Shown here: positions 8,226 to 16,393 of the stretch, in pieces
Layout of the letters: every line of letters starts with the position of its first letter
Numbering within the stretch: the first letter of the stretch is position 1
Source: JAOZTV01 sp965371805
Lineage (GTDB): Bacteria > Acidobacteriota > Aminicenantia > UBA2199
Reading direction: 5' to 3'
NCBI GenBank assembly: GCA_965371805.1
Contig: CBDUZW010000017.1
Location: 1-64,000, forward strand
Length of the DNA stretch: 64,000 nucleotides
Translations under genes and position numbers: made by a program
The notes under the pieces: generated by a model
What the model was told of the DNA's origin: nothing
Databases searched by the model: none
Seen by the model: the letters and a program-made list of their open reading frames with translations, nothing else

Positions 8226-9125
8226 TTGGAAAAGAAAGATAATGTTTTTGATGGTGTTCTAAATGAAAAAAATACTTTTTCCACGAGTATAAAAGAAAAA
8301 CTTAAAGTTATTGAAAAAATAGATAATATTCCTGCAATGCCAGCAATTGTTGTAAATGTAATCTCAAAATTAAATGATCCGGATGCTAAGAACAAGGAGT
8401 TGGAAGAGTTGATTTCCCTTGATCCTGTTCTTGTTTCATTTATTTTAAAGATTGTAAATTCACCAATCTATGGAACACGGTCTGAAGTTCTTACAATTTC
8501 TAAGGCTCTTTTTATTTTAGGAATGAAAAACATAAAGACACTAATGATGGGATATGGAGCTCAAATAATGCTCCAAACTCTACAGGATAAAAATATTCAA
8601 CACTACCTCTGGCAACATTCGATATCGGTAGGAGTACTTGCAAAACTTTTAAGTGAGCAGTTTTATGAAGTTGTTCATTCAGAAGCTTATGTAGCGGGAT
8701 TGCTTCATGATATAGGAAAAATTGTACTCTTTATGCATGATAAAGAAAAATTTATGCAGACACTTGTTTCTGAAAAAGGAAAACATAAAGATTATTCCGG
8801 GGCGGAGCAGGACTTATATGGATTTTCCCATATTGAAACAGGTTTCTTTCTGATATCTGAGTTAGGATTCTCAAATACGATGAAAGACATTATCTTATAT
8901 CATCATTATCCAGAATTTGCACCAGAAAATAATTCTTTAATCTGGATAATAGGACTGGCAGATGAAATAAGTTTTTATATGGAAGAAAAAATTGATGAGG
9001 ATATACTATTTGATAATATTGACCTGCATATAAAAAAACTGAAATTGAGTAAAGAACAGATACAAGATGTAATTGCTGCTAGTATAGAAGAGATAAAATC
9101 ATATATATCTCTTATGAAAATTTAA
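8226..9125 (+). CDS. HDOD-domain signalling protein
   Basis: The 299-residue protein is almost entirely an HDOD domain: IDNIPAMPAIVVNVISKL, then ISLDPVLVSFILKIVNSPIY, TISKALFILGMKNIK, and the degenerate HD phosphohydrolase helix GLLHDIGKIVLFMH. HDOD proteins are regulatory, often linked to motility, chemotaxis or stress signalling, and usually act without phosphodiesterase activity. The only in-frame start here is TTG at 8226, with no clear ribosome binding site. An ATG at 8242 is in another frame and soon stops. The start is therefore uncertain, and an early frameshift is possible. It follows the flagellar operon, which suits a motility link. Confidence 0.85.
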   Translation: MEKKDNVFDGVLNEKNTFSTSIKEKLKVIEKIDNIPAMPAIVVNVISKLNDPDAKNKELEELISLDPVLVSFILKIVNSPIYGTRSEVLTISKALFILGMKNIKTLMMGYGAQIMLQTLQDKNIQHYLWQHSISVGVLAKLLSEQFYEVVHSEAYVAGLLHDIGKIVLFMHDKEKFMQTLVSEKGKHKDYSGAEQDLYGFSHIETGFFLISELGFSNTMKDIILYHHYPEFAPENNSLIWIIGLADEISFYMEEKIDEDILFDNIDLHIKKLKLSKEQIQDVIAASIEEIKSYISLMKI

Positions 9126-9189
9126 TAAAATAAAAAATAAAGTCTCATTAGTATCTGATTTATCTAATCGTAAAAAAAATTTAATTTAA

Positions 9190-9272
9190 TACCTAAGTTG
9201 AGCGATTGTTGAAAACCCTTATGGTGCGACAAGCTTTGATCTATTCGCCGAAAGAATCGCTCAATTTAGGTA
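9190..9272. repeat. short palindromic element with 18-bp inverted ends
   Basis: An 83-bp sequence starts TACCTAAGTTGAGCGATT and ends with its complement (one mismatch), with AAT on both sides of the ACCTAA...TTAGGT core. It lies between two convergent genes. It could be a tiny mobile element or a long bidirectional hairpin that blocks read-through. Its ends differ from those of the 172-bp repeat. Confidence 0.7.
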
Positions 9273-9289
9273 ATATATATTAGAAAAGA

Positions 9290-10372
9290 TTATGGATTGG
9301 ATATTGCTGAGTGTGTAATTTTCCCGGTATTATAGCGATATAACCATTCTCCTGCCATTGGATCAGGCAGGGTTGAGATATACCCTTTATGAATAAGAGA
9401 ATTTAATGATTCTGGAAATTTATTGTTTTCTGCATAATATATATGAAGTATCGTTTGAATCTGTCTCATTCTTGCTAGTAAGACATTTTTTCTTGCCATT
9501 TTTAAATAAGGATGATCTTTTAATATATTAATGTCTGGTTTATTGTCAGTATTCATTCCACAATCCCATTTTCCTTTGCCAAAAACCTTTCGAATTATCC
9601 GATTCATTTCAGGGGCAAAACCTTCATTATCATCAACAAATGGTTTGGGTTCATTATATTTATCAAACTCATAAAAGATTTTTAATACATTTTCAGTTGA
9701 ATACATGCCAGTATCAAAATGAAAATTCACTCTTTTGACTCTATTATATACAAGTCTACCCATCCCAGTTCCTGCCTGTTTAGAAGCTTTTACTTTACTA
9801 TGGGAGTCTTTTTTATATCTTCTAAAACTCTGTACTTCCGAATCTGATTCCTCTTCTGCAAAGGGTTTTGGTGGATTCAGGGCATATGCAAGAGCTTTAC
9901 TATCCCAAAAATATGCAACACCTATTACTCCAAGATTCTGAGTATATTTTCTGTGATCAACCCTCTCTTTCCATTTGGCATAAGAATGTCTCTTCTTAGT
10001 AAAATAAAAACGACGAAGAGCTTTCTTTCCAGTCTGCCATCCTCTAATAGACATTGATCTATAAGGTTTTAAAAGCCATTTAGTTGATTTCGCAGGTGTT
10101 TCTCTCTTACCATCTATAACATTTAGACCATCAACACTTACAACTACTCCTACAGGAACCGGAAGAGGGTTTTTGATCAAAATAGAATATTCGTCACCTT
10201 CATGTACTTTTATAAATGGCTTGGATCCCTTTATATATTCTCTTAAATATCCAAATTTATGAGTTATTACTTTGGTTTCAAACCGATATCCCTTAAACCA
10301 AGTCTCAACTGCCAGACCATTTTGTAAACAAAAGGTAAATAATAGTAAACAAAAAATAATAAAAGTTTTCAT
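9290..10372 (-). CDS. exported protein with a pseudopilin-like C-terminal tail
   Basis: A signal peptide (TFIIFCLLLFTFCLQNGLAV) precedes about 250 residues of a family recognisable by YSILIKNPLPVPVGVVVSVD, GLNVIDGKRETPAKS and SIRGWQTGKKALRRFYFT. That family is exported and has no known activity that I can name. From about residue 295 the sequence changes to RMRQIQTILHIYYAENNKFP and LIHKGYISTLPDPMAGE, which resembles the C-terminal half of a type II secretion or type IV pseudopilin minus its N-terminal helix. The combination may be a fusion or convergence. It is a single gene, with promoter sequence at the far side of a divergent squalene synthase gene. Confidence 0.6.
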   Translation of the reverse strand: MKTFIIFCLLLFTFCLQNGLAVETWFKGYRFETKVITHKFGYLREYIKGSKPFIKVHEGDEYSILIKNPLPVPVGVVVSVDGLNVIDGKRETPAKSTKWLLKPYRSMSIRGWQTGKKALRRFYFTKKRHSYAKWKERVDHRKYTQNLGVIGVAYFWDSKALAYALNPPKPFAEEESDSEVQSFRRYKKDSHSKVKASKQAGTGMGRLVYNRVKRVNFHFDTGMYSTENVLKIFYEFDKYNEPKPFVDDNEGFAPEMNRIIRKVFGKGKWDCGMNTDNKPDINILKDHPYLKMARKNVLLARMRQIQTILHIYYAENNKFPESLNSLIHKGYISTLPDPMAGEWLYRYNTGKITHSAISNP

Positions 10373-10461
10373 TGTTTCCTCCTATATTTCCATTTGTCGG
10401 ACAGAAATCAATTTCTACCCGGGGAATTGATATAATATCATTTGCAGTAACTGCTGAAAAC

Positions 10462-10490
10462 TTGACATAGTCATGCTTAGTTGATAAAAT
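10462..10490 (+). promoter_or_regulatory. sigma-70 promoter for the squalene/phytoene synthase gene
   Basis: TTGACA at 10462-10467 and TAAAAT at 10485-10490 are separated by exactly 17 bases. They lie about 70 bases before the synthase start. Confidence 0.65.
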
Positions 10491-10559
10491 TTCACCTGAA
10501 ACTCAGAAGAAGAGAATAATAAAAAACAATATAAACTCTATTTTGAATTATTGAAAAAT

Positions 10560-11567
10560 ATGAATAAAAAACCTATTGATCTAAATAAGATAATCTTAAA
10601 AGACAAACATATAGAATGGCTAAAAAATGTATCCCGTACCTTCTTTTTGTCAATAAAATTTTTACCAAAAAAATTTAGAGGTATTGTAGGATATAGTTAT
10701 ATACTATGTAGATTCCTTGATATAATTGAAGATAATGAAGATATGGATCTGAAAACAAAACAGGATACACTTGAAATAATAAAGGATATTATAGATGGGG
10801 AAAAAAAATATGAAGATTATATAGATTACTTCAATAATATCGAAAAAGAATTTGATTTTAATGATTCTGAAATAAAGCTTCTACATAATAGCAAAATTAT
10901 ATTTTTATTCTTTGATGATTTCCAGGATCCTCTTAAAATTATGATCCGCAAATGGGTTGGAGATATGGCTTATGGAATGAACCTTTATGCATTTGAGAAT
11001 AATACTGAATTAAACAGGTTAGACAAATTAAAAGACCTTGACCTTTATACTTATTATGTTGCAGGAACAGTAGGCGGATTATTAACAGATATATACTCAA
11101 TTGATATAAAAAACTTTAAATTAAATAGAGATAAAATAATTCCACTTGCAATAAATTTTGGGAAAGGACTCCAACTCGTTAATATAGTAAAAGATAGTCG
11201 AGCTGATTTTAAAGAGAATAGATGTTATATCCCAAATGAACTTTTTTTGAATTATGATTCCGATATTTCAAAATTTTTTAAAGTTGATGGAAGTTATTTA
11301 GAAGAGAACCAGGAAATATATCATTATCTCATCAATAATGCAGAGGAATATCTTTATGATGCAGTAAAATTTATTAAATTTATTCCATGGCGGCATGTAC
11401 GACTCCGATTTGCATGTTGGCTTCCACTTCTACTTGCAAATGAAACACTCAACTCCTTGAAAGATAATTTACATTCCTTCATCAGATCAGATATAAGTTT
11501 CAAAATTTCAAGAAAAAAAGTAAAAATATCAATCCTTAAAAGTATATGGAAAAGTATTATTTATTAA
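10560..11567 (+). CDS. squalene/phytoene synthase family protein
   Basis: The 335-residue protein has both aspartate-rich motifs of head-to-head prenyl synthases. FLDIIEDNED near residue 60 is the first, and NIVKDSRADFKENRCYIP near residue 215 is the second. It also has VSRTFFLSIKFLPKKFR at the N-terminus and DMAYGMNLYA, as in squalene synthases. The family condenses two FPP (or GGPP) molecules through a presqualene-type diphosphate in the cytoplasm. The second motif and the W-RHVRLRFACWLPLLL segment favour a squalene synthase over a phytoene synthase. No carotenoid or hopanoid partner gene is adjacent. The start at the ATG 10560 has no strong ribosome binding site. Confidence 0.8.
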   Translation: MNKKPIDLNKIILKDKHIEWLKNVSRTFFLSIKFLPKKFRGIVGYSYILCRFLDIIEDNEDMDLKTKQDTLEIIKDIIDGEKKYEDYIDYFNNIEKEFDFNDSEIKLLHNSKIIFLFFDDFQDPLKIMIRKWVGDMAYGMNLYAFENNTELNRLDKLKDLDLYTYYVAGTVGGLLTDIYSIDIKNFKLNRDKIIPLAINFGKGLQLVNIVKDSRADFKENRCYIPNELFLNYDSDISKFFKVDGSYLEENQEIYHYLINNAEEYLYDAVKFIKFIPWRHVRLRFACWLPLLLANETLNSLKDNLHSFIRSDISFKISRKKVKISILKSIWKSIIY

Positions 11568-11650
11568 TGCTATAGTTCCTAGTTCACTATATTAATAACT
11601 GAAATTACCAAAGAAAAACTCAATAATACTAACTGGTATTTCTTTTTAGT

Positions 11651-11679
11651 TTGACAAAAAATAGGTATGCATATAAAAT
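11651..11679 (+). promoter_or_regulatory. sigma-70 promoter for the porin / FMN-binding gene pair
   Basis: TTGACA (11651-11656) and TAAAAT (11674-11679) are spaced by 17 bases, 51 bases before the porin ATG. The ribosome binding site AAGGAG lies at 11718-11723. Confidence 0.65.
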
Positions 11680-11730
11680 GTAGTCTTGACTAACATAGGT
11701 TATGTTTTAAAACATATAAGGAGAATAAAT

Positions 11731-12822
11731 ATGAAACTAAAAAAGAATAAATTGCTAATTATACTAATTATTTTTATCATGGCTATTTATGGAAACATAC
11801 TAAGCGCAGAAGATGAATTTTTTACACCAAAGACTACGATAGGCGGTTATGGAGAACTTCACTTTAATTACAAAAAGAAGGATGTTGATGCAAAAGGATC
11901 TAAAACATTGGATTTTCACAGATTTGTACTATTTTTATCCCACTCTTTTAGTGAGAAATGGTCATTTAAAGCTGAATTGGAATTGGAGCATAATTTTGTA
12001 AGCGAAGGGCAGGGGGAGCTTGAACTTGAACAAGCTTATATAAACTACCATGCCTCAGATTATTTTGGATTCCAAGCCGGGGTCATTTTACCATCAATAG
12101 GAATGATAAATGAATATCATGAACCTCCTCTGTTTTTAAGTGTTGAAAGGCCGGATTATAATAAATATATAATTCCGACCACATGGTTTGGAAATGGAGT
12201 TGCCATTTATGGTAGATTTAAATCCTTTAATTATAAGTTTGTTGTTATGGAAGGTTTGAATTCTGATGGTTTCAGTTTAAAAAATGGAATTAGAGGTGGA
12301 CGTCAAAAAGGGTTTAAAGCTAATGCTGAAGAACTGCTATATAATTTCAAACTTGATTATACTGGAATAACAGGGCTTAAAACCGGTATATCATATTCTT
12401 ATAATAATGCATTAGGTAATGATTCTGGAGAAACTAATGCTATAACGATATTTGAAGCACACTTAAGATATAACAGAAATGATTTTTTTCTTGCTTTTGA
12501 GATTGGAAACGTAAACTATGAAAAGGGAAATCCTGTAAAATCAAATGGGTATTATCTTGATATAGGATATAATATTGGAAATATTTTAAAGTTAGACTTT
12601 GAATTGATTCCATGGTTCAGATGGACAGATTATAACACAGCTGCAGATACATTAGAGGCGGGAGATATGGAGAAGATGTATAATACCAGGAAATGGCTGA
12701 TAGGACTTGTTTTAAAACCCAATTCAAATATAGTCTACAAATTGGAAATGGGAGAACAAAAAAATGGACTAAGCCTGCAGAGGACAAACATAATTAATTT
12801 TGGTGTTGGATATATGTTCTAA
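11731..12822 (+). CDS. outer-membrane beta-barrel porin-like protein
   Basis: A signal peptide (KNKLLIILIIFIMAIYGNIL) leads a 363-residue protein rich in alternating aromatic and polar strands, and it ends in an aromatic residue (NFGVGYMF), as outer-membrane barrels do. The start IGGYGELHFNY and the turn FHRFVLFLSHSFSEKWSFKAE match the phosphate-selective-porin-like/OprO-type fold seen in many Gram-negatives. The start at 11731 is fixed by AAGGAG; an upstream TTG at 11686 is not needed. The FMN-binding protein gene follows 8 bases later, so the two are probably co-transcribed. The substrate is unknown. Confidence 0.8.
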   Translation: MKLKKNKLLIILIIFIMAIYGNILSAEDEFFTPKTTIGGYGELHFNYKKKDVDAKGSKTLDFHRFVLFLSHSFSEKWSFKAELELEHNFVSEGQGELELEQAYINYHASDYFGFQAGVILPSIGMINEYHEPPLFLSVERPDYNKYIIPTTWFGNGVAIYGRFKSFNYKFVVMEGLNSDGFSLKNGIRGGRQKGFKANAEELLYNFKLDYTGITGLKTGISYSYNNALGNDSGETNAITIFEAHLRYNRNDFFLAFEIGNVNYEKGNPVKSNGYYLDIGYNIGNILKLDFELIPWFRWTDYNTAADTLEAGDMEKMYNTRKWLIGLVLKPNSNIVYKLEMGEQKNGLSLQRTNIINFGVGYMF

Positions 12823-12830
12823 ATATAAAT

Positions 12831-13397
12831 ATGAAATTTACAAAAAAGAAAATTAGTAAAAATTTATTGCTATCAATAATTATACTTACTTCATTTTCAA
12901 ATATATTTGGAGCAAGTCAAATAAAACTTAAAGCAAGAGAGATGATAGTTGAAATATTGCGTAAAGATGTGAACTTAATTTTTAAAAAAATAGATATTAA
13001 ACCAAGTCTAAAGAGAAATATTGAAAAAAGATTTCGTCAAAGATTTTTCAAATCCTGGCTTTATTATTGGGAGATCAAAGAAATGAATAGAACAATAGCA
13101 TATGCACTTCTTGATAATGTATATGGGAAATCTCTACCAATAACATTTATTACTGTTTTTAATTTAAATGGAAGTATCCTAGGATGTAGAATAATAAAAT
13201 ACAGAGAACCTCATGGAAATGAAGTAAAAGATAAAAAATGGCTGGGTGAGTTTATTGGAAAATCCGGGGATTCATTATTTAAAATGGGAAAGGATATTGA
13301 TGGAATAAGTGGTGCAACAATTTCTTCTGCTTCTTTAATAAAAGGGAATGGTAAATTAGCTGTTTTAATCGGTTATTTAATTGGTACTAATCAATAG
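12831..13397 (+). CDS. exported FMN-binding domain protein
   Basis: The 188-residue protein has an N-terminal membrane/signal segment and a C-terminal FMN_bind domain ending DGISGATISSASLIKG. D-G-x-S-G-A-T-x-S is the motif where ApbE attaches FMN covalently to a Ser/Thr in RnfG, NqrC and related extracytoplasmic flavoproteins. Here the attachment residue would be the threonine. Domains of this type carry electrons on the outer side of the cytoplasmic membrane. Coupling to the porin gene suggests an envelope redox or respiratory role with a substrate entering through the porin. No ApbE gene is in the window. Confidence 0.78.
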   Translation: MKFTKKKISKNLLLSIIILTSFSNIFGASQIKLKAREMIVEILRKDVNLIFKKIDIKPSLKRNIEKRFRQRFFKSWLYYWEIKEMNRTIAYALLDNVYGKSLPITFITVFNLNGSILGCRIIKYREPHGNEVKDKKWLGEFIGKSGDSLFKMGKDIDGISGATISSASLIKGNGKLAVLIGYLIGTNQ

Positions 13398-13426
13398 ATG
13401 AATAAAAATATTTAATAACTAATTTC

Positions 13427-14977
13427 TTAGAAATTTTTATTTATTATATTGAAAGATTTAGGGATTTTATAAATGGCAATTTCACCTGAGAGTTTTTCAA
13501 TTTCATTTTGTATCAAGATTTCTATATTTTCACTAGAATGTGAACAATGTTTTTTATCCAGCTCAATTTCTGCAAAAGGATATTCACCATTAAATGTGTC
13601 AGAATGTGAAACAACCTTAACATTGGAAATATATGGGCTTTTAATAAGTTTTGCTTCAATTTCCTCCGGATAAATATTTGTCCCACCCTTGGTTACTATA
13701 ATCTTTCTGGACCTGCCGGTAATATGCAAATAACCGTCTTTATCAATATATCCTCTATCACCAGTATGAATCCATCCATTTTCATCCATCACCAATGCTC
13801 CATGTTTTATATAATTCTTCTTATCAATATTCTTATTATAATATCCTTTCATTATATTTGGTCCCCTGGCAAGTAGATCTCCGATATTGTCTTTATCTGA
13901 ATTAATAATTTTGATTTTTACATTCTTTAAGGGTTTTCCAACAGACCCATTTTTATAATTTACTTGTGTATTTAAGCTGATAAAAGGAGACATTTCACTT
14001 ACACCATATCCTTCCAGTACAGTTAAGCCAATTTCATGAGCCTCCAATAGAAGATTTTCCGGACATTTTACACCTGCTACAAAAATAAAATCAATGTTTT
14101 GCAATCCCAGTGTCAAAAAAGAATTCTTAACGAGTTTCATTTTAAGTCTATTTAGAAATCTCTCAAGTAATAGGGGAACCATAAGAATGTAGTTTGGATT
14201 AGTTGCTTTAATTAGTTTTATAATTCTATCCATTCTTCCGGTATCTATTGTTATTAAACTCCAACCCATATAAATTGGAAGTAAAATTCCAAATACTGTC
14301 GGATAAAGATGGCTAAAAGGAAAAATTGTCATAAGTTTCCTATCATCTCCAATTTCAGGATATAGAGTATTTGTAATTCCTGATATATTTGCGATTATTG
14401 ATTTATGAGATAATTCTACTCCAAGATTACCTGAAACAAAAAGTATTTCTGCTGTATCTTCCGGATTTATGTATATTTGATCAAAAACATTATTATGATT
14501 TTCTCCATCTTCAAAAGTTTTGATGATAATAGTATGATATTCATAAATATTTTTGAATGTTTTGTTCGATTCTTTCAGGGTATCAAAAGTAATAATATAT
14601 CTCAGGTTTTTACTATTAATAGATAAAATTTTCTCCAAATATAGTGAAGATGTAAAGAAAACTTTAATATCTCCCTTTGATACAATATTAGTAAGTTCTT
14701 TTTCCCATAAAATACTAACTGGAATAATAACGGCCCCAATACTTGTTACAGATAAATAAGTTATTATCCATTCTTTCCTGTTCTCAGATAATAATCCAAT
14801 TTTATCTCCTTTTTTTAATCCCATCTTGATTAATCTGGAACTTAATAATTTTATTTCTTCAAAGATTTCTTTATAAGAATATATTCTTTTTTCCTTATCT
14901 TTTTCAATAATGATTAAATCTTTTTCTAAAATACTTTTTTCTGTCTTTGTAATTAAATCCTGTATTGTACTTTTCAA
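13427..14977 (-). CDS. acyl-CoA synthetase-like protein with damaged catalytic motifs
   Basis: The 516-residue protein has the AMP-forming synthetase fold. GLKKGDKIGLLSENRKEWI lies near the N-terminus, GYGVSEMSPFISLN (motif A5) in the middle, and GWIHTGDRGYIDKDGYLHI plus GRSRKIIVTKGGTNIYPEEI (A7-A8) near the C-terminus. The ATP-binding P-loop is damaged: where the family has SGTTGxPKG, this reads SGNLGVELSH around residue 180, lacking the Pro-Lys-Gly part. The protein also stops at KSFNIINKNF, before the C-terminal catalytic lysine motif. It may be inactive, regulatory or decaying. The relatives are long-chain fatty acid:CoA ligases. Confidence 0.78.
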   Translation of the reverse strand: MKSTIQDLITKTEKSILEKDLIIIEKDKEKRIYSYKEIFEEIKLLSSRLIKMGLKKGDKIGLLSENRKEWIITYLSVTSIGAVIIPVSILWEKELTNIVSKGDIKVFFTSSLYLEKILSINSKNLRYIITFDTLKESNKTFKNIYEYHTIIIKTFEDGENHNNVFDQIYINPEDTAEILFVSGNLGVELSHKSIIANISGITNTLYPEIGDDRKLMTIFPFSHLYPTVFGILLPIYMGWSLITIDTGRMDRIIKLIKATNPNYILMVPLLLERFLNRLKMKLVKNSFLTLGLQNIDFIFVAGVKCPENLLLEAHEIGLTVLEGYGVSEMSPFISLNTQVNYKNGSVGKPLKNVKIKIINSDKDNIGDLLARGPNIMKGYYNKNIDKKNYIKHGALVMDENGWIHTGDRGYIDKDGYLHITGRSRKIIVTKGGTNIYPEEIEAKLIKSPYISNVKVVSHSDTFNGEYPFAEIELDKKHCSHSSENIEILIQNEIEKLSGEIAIYKIPKSFNIINKNF

Positions 14978-15050
14978 TGGGATTCTTTATCTATATATTC
15001 AAGTTATTTGTTTTACAAAGACTGTACGTTACTATCGCATTTTTATTCAT

Positions 15051-16391
15051 TTAATTATTTGATCTTGGAATTTTAAATTTTCTTCCAAATAAGAGATCAT
15101 CAGAGAAAAGAGCTATATACTGATTTAAAGGATTTCTTGAAATATAAAACCTTATTATTTTATGAAACAAGGTACTTGGTTTTGTATAGGGACATACTCT
15201 TAAACAAAATCCGCAGTCAGTTCCAATGTTTTTCCAGAATGAGAAACATTTTTGCTGGTCTATTGACCAATGAGTAAAACCTCTGCTCTTATTTTCATCT
15301 CCTTCTTCTATGGATCCAGTTGGGCAATTGTCTGAACATTTTTTACAGATTTTACAAAATGAATCTATATGCTGAGTTTTTCCTTTTGTCGGGACCAGAT
15401 CTATATCAGTTGTAGTGATAGCTAGACGTATACATGGTCCATACTTTTTATGGATCATAATTCCCATTCTGCTTAGTTCACCTAATCCGGCATCCAATGC
15501 AATTGGGACACAAAGAGTTTCATAGTTTCCATCCGTATGAGACTTTGCATCATATCCAAACTGTTTAATATAAGTTTCAATGATATTTGCAATTTTTGCT
15601 CCCTCTACATACGCTTTAGCTGATTCAACTATTACATGAATTGAAGGTGCCTTTTGTATCATTTCAATATCCATTGGGACAACTATAACAATACCCCATT
15701 TATGACTGTTATTGACTTTTTTCCCCCATCCTTCCGGATGTCTGCCTTTATGAGAATAAAAATGATATGGTTTGAGTTCTGTAATTCCTAAATCAATTGC
15801 TCCATAAGTTTTAGCAATGAATTTTATTGCTTCTGTTAATTTGGTTTTATCATATTCAGTTTTATTCTTTTTAATTTCAATCTTGACATTTTCTCTTTCA
15901 AGATCAAGAAGGGTAAAGGCTGCATCATATGCAGGGGTTAAATACTTATCAAAATATGTTTTGTCCGAACCGGCAAAATCACCTTTCTTATGAATCTCGA
16001 TATCATTCTTTTCATTTTCCGGATTGTCTCTATAATATAATTTATAAAGTTCAGGGTGTGAATCAAGATTATTTCTTGCAAACATTATATTACGTTCATC
16101 ATACTGGCTTATATTTGAGAGATCTCTCTCAGTTATCTTAGGGAAATAGGATATGAGAGATATGCAAATAAATAAAAAAATTAAACTCAATATTGTTACA
16201 CTAATGGTATTTAAAATTGAAGATTGTGGACCCCAGATAAAAAAGCTCCACAATATTGAATTCAGACCAATTAGTGCAGTTGTTATAAAAGAAGCTCTTT
16301 TTTCTTTTTCAATTATGAGATTTACCAACATAAAAATTAGAATAACCGATGTAAGTAAAAGCGCAATAGTATTAACTTTATAAATTATCAT
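15051..16391 (-). CDS. membrane-anchored reductive-dehalogenase-like iron-sulfur protein
   Basis: The N-terminal ~95 residues contain about three hydrophobic helices (ALLLTSVILIFMLVNLIIE; FITTALIGLNSILWSFFIW; ISVTILSLIFLFICISLI). The remaining part matches the corrinoid/iron-sulfur catalytic domain of reductive dehalogenases and QueG: CVPIALDAGLGELSRMG, then SFCKICKKCSDNCPTG near residue 343 and GTDCGFCLRVCPYTKP near residue 395, for two [4Fe-4S] clusters. Classical RdhA has a Tat signal and a separate RdhB anchor; here the anchor is part of the chain and no Tat motif is seen. It starts 2 bases after the dipeptidase gene stop, so it is probably translated by coupling. The substrate is unknown; halogenated compounds are only one possibility. 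Confidence 0.78.
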   Translation of the reverse strand: MIIYKVNTIALLLTSVILIFMLVNLIIEKEKRASFITTALIGLNSILWSFFIWGPQSSILNTISVTILSLIFLFICISLISYFPKITERDLSNISQYDERNIMFARNNLDSHPELYKLYYRDNPENEKNDIEIHKKGDFAGSDKTYFDKYLTPAYDAAFTLLDLERENVKIEIKKNKTEYDKTKLTEAIKFIAKTYGAIDLGITELKPYHFYSHKGRHPEGWGKKVNNSHKWGIVIVVPMDIEMIQKAPSIHVIVESAKAYVEGAKIANIIETYIKQFGYDAKSHTDGNYETLCVPIALDAGLGELSRMGIMIHKKYGPCIRLAITTTDIDLVPTKGKTQHIDSFCKICKKCSDNCPTGSIEEGDENKSRGFTHWSIDQQKCFSFWKNIGTDCGFCLRVCPYTKPSTLFHKIIRFYISRNPLNQYIALFSDDLLFGRKFKIPRSNN

Positions 16392-16393
16392 TA

